From an uncultured Planctomycetaceae bacterium (lineage in GTDB: Bacteria; Planctomycetota; Planctomycetia; Pirellulales; UBA1268), in assembly GCA_903885855.1 (NCBI GenBank), contig CAISKG010000178.1, positions 1 to 28,771 on the forward strand: a DNA stretch of 28,771 nt, in the 5' to 3' direction. The notes below the pieces were generated by a model. That model ran no database searches. It was not told the DNA's origin and saw only the letters and a program-made list of their open reading frames with translations. This document shows, piece by piece, positions 1 to 6,776 of this stretch. Positions within the stretch are counted from its first letter, which is position 1; every line of letters begins with the position of its first letter. Made by a program: the position numbers and the translations under genes.

Positions 1-1
1 C

Positions 2-1525
2 CCGCTCTACCTCTTCCACTGGCCGGCGATCTCGTTCGTCCACATCATCGAGGGAGACTCACCCGACCCCCGCACGATCGCCGCCGCCGTCGCCGTCAGC
101 GTCGCCCTGGCCATCGCGACCTACCACGGCCTCGAGAAGCGCGTCCGCCACCACCGCTCGCGCTGGACCGTGCCCCTCCTCCTCGGCGGATTCCTCGCCG
201 TCGGGGCCGCGGGCGCCGCGATCTGGCGGGGAGGAATCCCTTCCCGACCGCCCTCGCCCGAAGTGCGGCTGGTCGACGAGGCCATCGAGGAGGCCCGGAC
301 TGGATGGAAGCAATACTGGGAGGGATATCGCCAGCGAACCGACCGTGGCATCGTCATCTTGAGCTGCGACGGAGACGGCCCGAAGACGCTGTTCCTCGGC
401 GACAGCAACGTCGTCATGTACGCGCCGCGGATCAGGAAGGTGCTGGAGGAATCCGGCTCGGATCGCGGCGCGGTCTTCGTGTTCAAGGGATCGTATTGCC
501 CGGTGCCCGGGTTCACGCGAGACGACTCAGGGAGCGAAGAACTCCTGATGCGGACGTTCGAGTCCGAGTTGGCCTCCGATCCCTCCATCGACCGCGTCGT
601 CATCGGGGCCCGATGGAGCGGGTATGTCCTGAACGCCAAGGCGCGCGTCGACGGGATACCGATCACGAGCGGCGCCGGGATGCGGAGGTTCCTCGAAGCC
701 CTCGGCGGCCTGATCGAGCGTTGCCGGGATGCCGGAAAGCGAGTCACGGTGGTGCTCGAAGTGCCGAGTGCGCTGCCACTGGATCCCAACCGTATGCTGG
801 CGCGCCGTTTCACGGGGGGCCGCGTTCTCCGCACGGAGCCCTACCCCGTCAAGTCATGGATCGCGCGGACCCTGTGGATGGACGATCTGGCGGCTGTTGC
901 CGCGGCCAAGGGCGCCGACGTGATCGACCCCGTGCCGTACCTCTCGGCCGACGGCATCTGCCTCGCCGCCGATGACGACGGCCCCATTCGTACCGACTAC
1001 TCGCACCTTCGGGGCGGCTTCGTCCGCGACCACGTGACCTACCTCGACGCCACCGTGGCCGAGGGTGATGCGGCCCTCCCGGCCGCACCGAAGCCCCAGC
1101 CGACGCCGCCGCCCGAGCCGCGCCTCATCCGGCCCTGGACCGTCGCCACCCACGGCGACGCCCGGGCCACGCTGCTGGTCACGTCGGGCGACGTGATGGC
1201 GATCGACATCGCCGCCCTCGACGACGGCCAGGCCTGGCAGATTCAGGTGCGCGGGCCGAGCCTGGTGATCCATGCCGACAAACGCTACGCGGTGTCGTTC
1301 CGGGCCCGGGCCGCGGCGCCCCGGCCCATGCTGGTGACGCTGGCCCAGAATCATGCACCATGGCAGGCCGTCGGGCTGTCCGCGAAGGCGGATCTCACCA
1401 CCGAGTGGCAGGACTTCAGCTTCAGGTTCACCGGCACGATCGACGAGCCCGACGCCATCCTCCGGATGAACCTCGGGGACAGCGCGATCCCCGTCGAGTT
1501 CGCCGACGTCGTGATCGTCCCCTGA
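2..1525 (+). CDS. OafA-type acyltransferase with SGNH domain and C-terminal beta-sandwich (5' partial)
   Basis: The reading frame is open from the window edge, so the start and most of the acyltransferase-3 membrane domain lie upstream; 507 codons are visible. The fragment begins with the end of that domain (YLFHWPAISFV, then a helix ending YHGLEKRVR, residues about 3-45). Another membrane helix follows (about 55-75), then a periplasmic SGNH-hydrolase-like domain with GDS at 133-135 and D332-x-x-H335. A Pro-rich linker (about 358-372) leads to a ~130-residue beta-rich tail resembling CBM4/9-type jelly rolls. Known members move acyl groups across the membrane and O-acetylate surface glycans; the SGNH part acts in the periplasm. 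The downstream sulfotransferases and glycosyltransferases fit a polysaccharide-decorating role. The beta-sandwich tail is unusual and may hold the enzyme on its glycan, which is inference. Confidence 0.88.
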   Translation, partial: PLYLFHWPAISFVHIIEGDSPDPRTIAAAVAVSVALAIATYHGLEKRVRHHRSRWTVPLLLGGFLAVGAAGAAIWRGGIPSRPPSPEVRLVDEAIEEARTGWKQYWEGYRQRTDRGIVILSCDGDGPKTLFLGDSNVVMYAPRIRKVLEESGSDRGAVFVFKGSYCPVPGFTRDDSGSEELLMRTFESELASDPSIDRVVIGARWSGYVLNAKARVDGIPITSGAGMRRFLEALGGLIERCRDAGKRVTVVLEVPSALPLDPNRMLARRFTGGRVLRTEPYPVKSWIARTLWMDDLAAVAAAKGADVIDPVPYLSADGICLAADDDGPIRTDYSHLRGGFVRDHVTYLDATVAEGDAALPAAPKPQPTPPPEPRLIRPWTVATHGDARATLLVTSGDVMAIDIAALDDGQAWQIQVRGPSLVIHADKRYAVSFRARAAAPRPMLVTLAQNHAPWQAVGLSAKADLTTEWQDFSFRFTGTIDEPDAILRMNLGDSAIPVEFADVVIVP

Positions 1526-1974
1526 CGGCACCGTGCCCCGAGGCGGCGCCTGCCCGCCGCGCGCAGGCGCCGGGCTGGAGCCGGATCACGGAAGCCATGG
1601 CGGGGCACCGGGCTCTTTTCCGATGGATGATCCGACGCCTCCGTCGCTGGTATTCTTCACCGTGTCACACATGCGCCTCGGTGTTGGCCTGCCGCTTCGT
1701 GCTCCGGAAGGCACGGGTGTTCGTGCACGTCGACTCCGGGTGCGTTCGAGGAATGCTCGCAGTCTGTGTTCGATCGTGCCGCCGAGGCCGAGAGCCGTCC
1801 CGACGCGGCGGAGCGGGAAGGCGAGCACGCGTGCTGCGGCCTGACCGGCGATCATCGTCGCAATCTCGCGCCCGAAACCGTCGACGCCATGACCACTCGA
1901 TTCGTCATCTTCCTCGAGACGTTCGGGGATTCACGGCCTCCTCGAGAGCACCATGACCGGCGGAGGCGACGAGG
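1526..1974. other. 449-bp gene-free interval before the sulfotransferase gene
   Basis: I find no supportable gene here. It contains the stem-loop at 1545-1571, a -10-like TATTCT at 1651-1656 with no convincing -35, and a good ribosome-binding GGAGG at 1962-1966, eight nt before the ATG at 1975. Base composition looks slightly less GC-rich than the flanking genes. A GTG-initiated 70-codon frame at 1766-1978 has fairly GC-rich third positions but no recognisable domain. The interval could be a long leader or a decayed gene. Confidence 0.5.
1545..1571 (+). terminator. GC-rich stem-loop after acyltransferase gene
   Basis: A perfect inverted repeat (GGCGCCTGC at 1545-1553 with GCAGGCGCC at 1563-1571, extendable by one C-G pair) has a 9-nt loop and begins 19 nt after the stop codon at 1525. 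No T-tract follows. It could be a factor-assisted terminator or an mRNA 3'-end stabiliser. In DNA this GC-rich, chance hairpins are common, but a 10-bp perfect stem just after a stop is better than background. Confidence 0.4.
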
Positions 1975-2757
1975 ATGAAGGTCGGCTTTCTGGTGGTCGG
2001 CGTTCAAAAGGGTGGGACCACGACCCTCCACAGGCTGCTTTCCCGACACCCCGCGGTGCACATGGCGCCGGTCAAGGGCACCCACTTCTTCGACACCGAA
2101 AGCCACTTTGCGACCGGGCACGTCGATTACTCCGCCTATCACGCCTCGTTCTCCCCGCAGCCCCATCAGAACCTGATCGGTGAAGCGACGCCGATCTACT
2201 CGTTCTGGGAGCCTGCCGCCCGCCGGATCTGGGAATACAACCCGGACATGAAGGTCATCGTCGTCCTCAGGAACCCGATCGAACGGGCCTACTCTCACTG
2301 GAACATGGAGCGATCCAGGAAGCGGGAGCAGCATGGTTTCGAGGAGGCGCTCGCGATCGAGGAGCGGCGGGCCCACGCCGCTCGCCCGCTCCAGGACCGG
2401 GATTTCTCGTATGTCGCCAGGGGCTTCTACACGGAGCAATTGAGACGGCTCGCCCGTTTTTTCCCCGCGGAACAGCGACTGGTGCTTCGCATGGAGGATG
2501 TGGTGGGTCACGAGGGCGTCGCGGTCGATCGCATCTGGGGTTTTCTCGGAGTGGAGCGGCCCGCCGCCGAGCCACTGCCCCACGCGAACCAACGGCAGTA
2601 CGCCGCTCCCATGGCCGAAGCCACCCGACGGATGCTCGCCGACACGTTCGAGGCGGAGATTCGCGGCCTCGAGCGCATGCTCGGTTGGGATCTCGGCTCC
2701 TGGCTGGTGGAGCGCCCCTCGATCACGGAGACGACGGGAAAGCCTGCCCCCCGATGA
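1975..2757 (+). CDS. Sulfotransferase family protein (Sulfotransfer_1/3-like)
   Basis: A 260-residue cytosolic enzyme predicted to move sulfate from PAPS onto a glycan or other acceptor. The 5'-phosphosulfate loop is at the N-terminus (VGVQKGGTTTL, K12-T17). The 3'-phosphate-binding motif is LRNPIERAYSHW, with R99 and S107. Further family-like segments are GEATPIYSFW (about 69-78) and FYTEQLRRLARFFP. Length is normal for bacterial family members related to the heparan N-sulfotransferase domain. GGAGG eight nt upstream supports the ATG. No signal peptide or transmembrane helix is visible. The gene stands alone between an O-acyltransferase and a convergent gene whose 3' end it overlaps by 35 bp. 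The acceptor is unknown, but the neighbourhood indicates a surface polysaccharide. Confidence 0.92.
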   Translation: MKVGFLVVGVQKGGTTTLHRLLSRHPAVHMAPVKGTHFFDTESHFATGHVDYSAYHASFSPQPHQNLIGEATPIYSFWEPAARRIWEYNPDMKVIVVLRNPIERAYSHWNMERSRKREQHGFEEALAIEERRAHAARPLQDRDFSYVARGFYTEQLRRLARFFPAEQRLVLRMEDVVGHEGVAVDRIWGFLGVERPAAEPLPHANQRQYAAPMAEATRRMLADTFEAEIRGLERMLGWDLGSWLVERPSITETTGKPAPR

Positions 2758-3475
2758 TGCACTCCGGGGCGGCGACGGCCGGTTGCCAGTCCGGGATCGG
2801 CATGCCCTGCCGGCGCATGCTCTCGAGGCAGTTTTCCGTGAGGACGCCCGCCTTCGTGCTCTCCCCGAACACGGCGTGGTTGACGTCGGTCACCCACAGC
2901 CGATGGTCGGCGGGCAACGCCACCGTGCGTTTGAGGCGATCCATGATGGCGGCCGGTCGGATGACATCGGGAAAGTGGTCGAAGAGGTGACGGACGACCT
3001 TCACCCTGAAGAACTGGTGGATCCAGAACTGCTCGTAGGCCCGTCGCTCGAGCAGCACCTCCCCACCGAGCGTGAGTCGCCGGCCGGTCAGGTAGGCCTC
3101 GTCGAGCATCCGCCTGGCCCGGCAGAACAGAAGGCCGCTGACGTCGGGCGGGCCGCCGTCGCCGAGCACGCGGGCCAGGGATGCGATCCGCGCGACGTCG
3201 AACCGGATCGGGTACTTGTCGTCGAGGCACCAGTAGACCCACTCGTCGTCGGGAAGATCGGCGAGCAGCGCCTCGACGGTCTGCTTGATTCCGGGCGGCG
3301 CGGGAACGAACTCGCACCGCGGCCCATCGGCCACCGCCGACCGCTGCTGGTAGGGAATGCGGAACGTGAAGGGGTGGTCCGGCCAGACCGTCGCGTACCT
3401 GGCGATCATGTGCCGGGCCACGCATGCCATGCGGTCGTGCGTGAGGACGATCGCCCTGAAGGTGGCAGGCGCCAT
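2723..3475 (-). CDS. Uncharacterised protein, possibly a GT-A-like glycosyltransferase
   Basis: A 250-residue protein with no signal peptide. It opens MAPATFRAIVLTHDRM, like the first strand of a nucleotide-sugar fold. A WVYWCLDDKYPI segment (D85-D86) looks like the metal-binding acidic motif of GT-A enzymes. Further conserved-looking stretches are LPADHRLWVTDVNHAVFGE and a C-terminal NCLESMRRQGMPIPDW. I do not recognise the exact family, so the glycosyltransferase call rests on fold-like motifs and context. The reading frame continues upstream, but the ATG at 3475 is chosen because it directly precedes the first core strand; there is no clear Shine-Dalgarno. Its 3' end overlaps the convergent sulfotransferase gene by 35 bp, and its start faces the operon at 3641. 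Confidence 0.75.
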   Translation of the reverse strand: MAPATFRAIVLTHDRMACVARHMIARYATVWPDHPFTFRIPYQQRSAVADGPRCEFVPAPPGIKQTVEALLADLPDDEWVYWCLDDKYPIRFDVARIASLARVLGDGGPPDVSGLLFCRARRMLDEAYLTGRRLTLGGEVLLERRAYEQFWIHQFFRVKVVRHLFDHFPDVIRPAAIMDRLKRTVALPADHRLWVTDVNHAVFGESTKAGVLTENCLESMRRQGMPIPDWQPAVAAPECIIGGQAFPSSP

Positions 3476-3550
3476 GGGGAGGTACGCTGTCGGACCGCGG
3501 GCGGGCGGGGCACGAGCCGCCGAACGGGTCGGTGCATGGTAGCGGCACCC

Positions 3551-3560
3551 GTATACTTTG
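3551..3560 (+). promoter_or_regulatory. Candidate -10 element for the sulfotransferase/glycosyltransferase operon
   Basis: TATACT at 3552-3557 (5 of 6 matches to TATAAT) stands out in very GC-rich DNA, within the 165-bp divergent gap between the genes starting at 3475 (minus) and 3641 (plus). No clear -35 lies 16-18 bp upstream. A start near 3564 would give a leader of about 77 nt. The embedded palindrome GTATAC would also present a weaker -10 on the minus strand. Confidence 0.4.
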
Positions 3561-3640
3561 TCCTGCGGTCGTGATTCCCGCTCCAGCCATGCCCGAAGCG
3601 CGCGGTCCGTGCCCGCGCGCGGTGTGCCGCCGCTCCTGCC

Positions 3641-4297
3641 ATGCCCATCTCGCACCGACTCAAAGCGATCTTCATCCACATCCCCAAGACGGGCGGCACC
3701 TCGATCGAGGCCGTGCTCGGCATGCACGGCGACCGCGACGACGTCGGCGTCGTGCCGTACGCCGATCAGGTGGCCGACCGGGAACACCTCTACGGCCGCC
3801 GGCTGCAGCACCTTTCCGCGGAGCGCCTGCGGGCGGAGCTCGACGACGAGGCGGCCTTCTCCTCCTACTTCAAGTTCAGCGTCGTGCGAAACCCGTGGGA
3901 CCGGCTCGTCTCGACGTGCGCCTGGTCGGGGCGGAAGTGGGCCAGGGGGGAGATGCTCGAGCACGCGGAATTCGACGCCTTCGTCCGGAGGACGCACGCG
4001 GCCCTCGCGGCACCCCGCGGGGCGCCGCAGGCCGCGCCGCCGCACCCGCACGTCGTCCCGCAGGTCGAGTACCTCTTCGACGCCGCCGGGCACTCATGGA
4101 TGGATTTCATCGGCCGCACCGAGACGCTCGGGCAGGACTGGCAGGTCATCCGCCGTCGGCTGGGGATCGACGTCGACCTGCCGACGCGGATGCGGTCGGT
4201 CCACCGGCCCTACCGGGAGTATTACGACGCCGAGACCCGCGATCTCGTGGCAGGAATCTACGCCCGCGACATCGAGATGTTCGGGTATGAGTTTTAG
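3641..4297 (+). CDS. Sulfotransferase family 2 protein (first of a paralogous pair)
   Basis: A 218-residue predicted PAPS-dependent sulfotransferase. The 5'-phosphosulfate loop is FIHIPKTGGTSIEA (K16, G18-S21). The 3'-phosphate site is VVRNPWDRLVS (R83, S91). A WMDFIGRTETLGQDW segment (about 151-165) and the C-terminal pattern YDAETxxLVxxIYxxDxxxFGYE are typical of Sulfotransfer_2 proteins, which include chondroitin and dermatan carbohydrate sulfotransferases. The ATG has no obvious Shine-Dalgarno but begins right before the first beta strand, and no longer in-frame start fits. It is the first gene of a tight operon running to 7895. The protein at 5087-5755 shares the same N- and C-terminal motifs and is a paralogue. 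A sugar hydroxyl in a repeat unit is the likely acceptor (inference). Confidence 0.92.
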   Translation: MPISHRLKAIFIHIPKTGGTSIEAVLGMHGDRDDVGVVPYADQVADREHLYGRRLQHLSAERLRAELDDEAAFSSYFKFSVVRNPWDRLVSTCAWSGRKWARGEMLEHAEFDAFVRRTHAALAAPRGAPQAAPPHPHVVPQVEYLFDAAGHSWMDFIGRTETLGQDWQVIRRRLGIDVDLPTRMRSVHRPYREYYDAETRDLVAGIYARDIEMFGYEF

Positions 4298-4310
4298 CCC
4301 TGGAGGGTCC

Positions 4311-5090
4311 GTGCCCAGCGTGCCCAGAATCGTCACGTTCTCGAGCGAGGCCTTCCTGCCGGTGCTCGATCTCTGGATCGCCGGCCTGCGATCGCTCGGG
4401 CTGGGCCGCATCCGCGTCTACGCCCTCGACGAGGCCACGCTCGCCTGGTGCGGCGACCGCGGTGTCGACGCCTGCCCATGCCCGTGGGGCGGCGGCCTGA
4501 CGGACCTCTGGCTGGCCCGCCTCGAGATCTTTCGTCGGCTGCTGGCCGACGGCGAGGAGTTCATCCATTCCGACGCCGACGCGATCTGGGTGCGCAACCC
4601 GCTCGAGGAAGGCTCCGCGGCGGCCCTCGGCGACGACCTCGTCTTCAGCCAGGGCACCTACTGGCCCCCCGACATCCACCGGCGGCAGGGCTTCGTCCTC
4701 TGCTGCGGCTGGTTCTGGGTCCGCCCCACCGACGCGGCGGGGGCGTTTTTCCGCGCCGTCGAGGACGATGCCCGCACGTCACGCAACGACCAGGTCTCGC
4801 TCAACCGGGTGCTGGCCGCGGCAGGGGCCCGCTGGAGCCGCGGCGAGGGCGATTACGAGCTTCCTGTCGGCGAGCGCCTGTTCCGCTGTTGGCGCGAGCC
4901 GATCCGGGCCACGCTCGAGTCGTCGCCGCTCACGGTGGCGATGCTGCCCCACCGCGAGTTCCAGCGGATGCCCGAGGCGTATGAACGGGTGATCGTCCGG
5001 CATTTCCGGATCCCGCCGGGAGGCGGCGACAGAGTTCAGGCGCTCCGCGACCTGGGGGCCTTCGATCGTGACGGGCAGGGGGGCGGATGA
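4311..5090 (+). CDS. GT-A-fold glycosyltransferase (GT77/nucleotide-diphospho-sugar transferase-like)
   Basis: A 259-residue cytosolic protein. It starts PRIVTFSSEAFLPVLDLW, has a donor-binding helix (GGLTDLWLARLEIFRRLL) and a clear DxD motif in EFIHSDADAIWVRNP (D88, D90). CCGWFWVRPT and RNDQVSLNRVL follow. This order matches the nucleotide-diphospho-sugar transferase family (Pfam PF03407-like, GT77-related). The GTG at 4311 is chosen because GGAGG (4302-4306) lies just upstream and PRIVTF is the usual beginning. An alternative ATG at 4287 would add eight residues and overlap the preceding gene by 11 bp. The gene is flanked by two paralogous sulfotransferase genes and shares an ATGA overlap with the next. 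Donor and acceptor sugars cannot be read from the sequence. Confidence 0.88.
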   Translation: MPSVPRIVTFSSEAFLPVLDLWIAGLRSLGLGRIRVYALDEATLAWCGDRGVDACPCPWGGGLTDLWLARLEIFRRLLADGEEFIHSDADAIWVRNPLEEGSAAALGDDLVFSQGTYWPPDIHRRQGFVLCCGWFWVRPTDAAGAFFRAVEDDARTSRNDQVSLNRVLAAAGARWSRGEGDYELPVGERLFRCWREPIRATLESSPLTVAMLPHREFQRMPEAYERVIVRHFRIPPGGGDRVQALRDLGAFDRDGQGGG

Positions 5091-5755
5091 TCTCGCACGT
5101 CCACCGGTGCATCTTCATCCATGTCCCGAAATGCGGCGGGACCTCGATCGAGGCCTATCTCCGCGCGCACGCCTCGGCCCTCGGCTACCGCCCGGAGCCG
5201 GGGCTCGATCTGACGCTGCGTCGCGAGGGGCTCGTGCACGCGCTCAACCGCCATCCGGACTACTTCGCCTTCACGTTCGTCCGCCATCCGTTCGACCGGA
5301 TCGTGTCGGCGTGGAGGCACTCGCTCCGCGGCGTCGGCCCCTACCACGACAGGCCGGTCCGCGATCTCTCCTTCGCCGAGTACGTGCGGATCGCCGCCGA
5401 GGGCCGCGTCGCGGAGCAGAGCCGATTCGACCGCTACCACCTCCTGCCGCAGGTGGCGTTCGTCCCCGCGCCGTCGCGGCCGGTGCTGTTCGGTGTGGCG
5501 CTCGGGCCAGGGGTGACCTGCGGCTTCGTCGGCCGTTTCGAGCGATTGGAAGACGACTTCCGTGCGGTCTGCCGGCGGGCGGGAATCGCGGAGCGGGGGC
5601 TGGCCCGACTGAACGCCGCGCCGGAGCAGGCGGGCGCCGCGCGGGTCCACTGGACCGCGTGCTACGACGCCGAGACAATCCGGCTCGTGGAGGATGTGTA
5701 CCGGGAGGATCTCGAGGCCTTCGGCTACGAGCCTCCGTCGCGGGGCCTGGTCTGA
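5087..5755 (+). CDS. Sulfotransferase family 2 protein (second of a paralogous pair)
   Basis: A 222-residue predicted PAPS-dependent sulfotransferase. The 5'-phosphosulfate loop is FIHVPKCGGTSIEA (K15, G17-S20). The 3'-phosphate motif is FVRHPFDRIVSAW (R66, S74). GFVGRFERLEDDF follows, and the C-terminus CYDAETxxLVxxVYxxDxxAFGYE closely matches the paralogue at 3641-4297. A His replaces the usual Asn of RNP. The ATG overlaps the previous stop by 4 bp (ATGA), with a G-rich stretch just upstream, which implies translational coupling to the glycosyltransferase. Two related but diverged sulfotransferases in one operon suggest sulfation of two positions or two sugars of the same glycan (inference). 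No membrane segment is visible. Confidence 0.92.
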   Translation: MISHVHRCIFIHVPKCGGTSIEAYLRAHASALGYRPEPGLDLTLRREGLVHALNRHPDYFAFTFVRHPFDRIVSAWRHSLRGVGPYHDRPVRDLSFAEYVRIAAEGRVAEQSRFDRYHLLPQVAFVPAPSRPVLFGVALGPGVTCGFVGRFERLEDDFRAVCRRAGIAERGLARLNAAPEQAGAARVHWTACYDAETIRLVEDVYREDLEAFGYEPPSRGLV

Positions 5756-5775
5756 CTTCGGCGGGAGCGGCGCGC

Positions 5776-6771
5776 ATGGCGAAGGAAGGTACGCGCGGGG
5801 AGGCTGCCCATCCGCCGAATCCGGCGGGGGGCCGGGAATCGACGCTCGCTCCAGAGCTCCAAAAGCACCTGAACGCCATCGGCCAGCGACTCGCGTGGCT
5901 GCAATGGAGCCATGTCGTCACGAGCAACGCCCTCGCCTGGAGCCGGCTCGATCCCGACACGCTGCACGCCCTGCCGGAGTACCGCCGCGTGGCGGAGGTG
6001 GCCGCACTCCTGCGGACGAGCCGCGTCGAGGGCATCCCTTTCGCTCGCATCGGCTCGGAGGCCGACGGCGGCTACGTGATGCTCGACACGCTCCGGCCGC
6101 CGGAGGTGACGGCGGGCTACTCGATCGGCATCGGCGACGATGTCTCCTGGGATCTCGCGGTGGCGCAGCGCGGTGTCGCGCTCGTTCTCTACGATCACAC
6201 GGTGGCCGGCCCGCCCCAGCCCGTTCCGGGGGCCCGATTCGTGCGCCAGGGGATCGGGGGGCGGGCGGCCGCGCCCGGACGCCGGACGCTCGCCGGGGTC
6301 ATCGCCGACAATGGGCACCAGGGGCGCAGCGACCTCGTGCTCAAGATGGACGCCGAGGGGGCGGAATGGGACGTGCTCGAGGAGGTGCACAGCGACACGC
6401 TCGGTCAGTTCGCACAGATCGTCATCGAGTTCCATCGGATGGAAAAGGCGCTGCTCGCCCGGGGCCATGCGGAGATCGTGGCGGCGTTCTCGAAGATCGC
6501 CCGCACGCACGTGCCCGTGCACGTCCACGGCAACAACACGCGGCCGCCGATCTCGATCGGTGATCTCGCCCTCCCGAGCGTCCTCGAGGTGTCGTGGGTG
6601 CGGCGGGCCGACCACGAGGGGAGGTTCGCCCCCCGGCGCGAGCCGTTTCCGACCGACGACGACCGGCCGAACGTGGCCCAGCGTCCCGACCTGTTCCTCG
6701 GATGGACGTTCTCGAGCGACCGGCGGACCCTGCCGGCGTGCGACGCGGGCGACTCCGGGCGGAAGGAGTGA
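5776..6771 (+). CDS. FkbM-type SAM-dependent methyltransferase
   Basis: A 331-residue protein. Residues 1-85 form an extension with a helical part (STLAPELQKHLNAIGQRLAW), followed by a Rossmann methyltransferase core. Visible motifs are GSEADGGYVMLD (93-104), the SAM-binding loop GIGDDVSWD (118-126) and LKMDAEGAEWDVL (189-201), the hallmark of FkbM/Methyltransf_21 proteins. IVIEFHR (about 215-221) follows. Known members O-methylate sugars or polyketides. An open frame continues upstream, but the ATG at 5776 is preceded by GGAG eight nt away and lies 20 bp after the previous stop. Within the operon the likely job is O-methylation of the same surface glycan that the sulfotransferases and glycosyltransferases assemble. 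The core is slightly divergent from textbook FkbM, so the acceptor is open. Confidence 0.85.
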   Translation: MAKEGTRGEAAHPPNPAGGRESTLAPELQKHLNAIGQRLAWLQWSHVVTSNALAWSRLDPDTLHALPEYRRVAEVAALLRTSRVEGIPFARIGSEADGGYVMLDTLRPPEVTAGYSIGIGDDVSWDLAVAQRGVALVLYDHTVAGPPQPVPGARFVRQGIGGRAAAPGRRTLAGVIADNGHQGRSDLVLKMDAEGAEWDVLEEVHSDTLGQFAQIVIEFHRMEKALLARGHAEIVAAFSKIARTHVPVHVHGNNTRPPISIGDLALPSVLEVSWVRRADHEGRFAPRREPFPTDDDRPNVAQRPDLFLGWTFSSDRRTLPACDAGDSGRKE

Positions 6772-6776
6772 GCGGC

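Noticed and set aside
1766..1978. GTG-initiated 70-codon frame before the first sulfotransferase gene.
   Set aside because: No Shine-Dalgarno, no recognisable motif, an Arg-rich end, and it runs into the next gene's start. Third positions are moderately GC-rich, so a decayed gene cannot be excluded.
3476..4093. N-terminal extension of the minus-strand frame upstream of 3475.
   Set aside because: It is antisense to the sulfotransferase at 3641-4297, which has clear functional motifs, and the extension has none.
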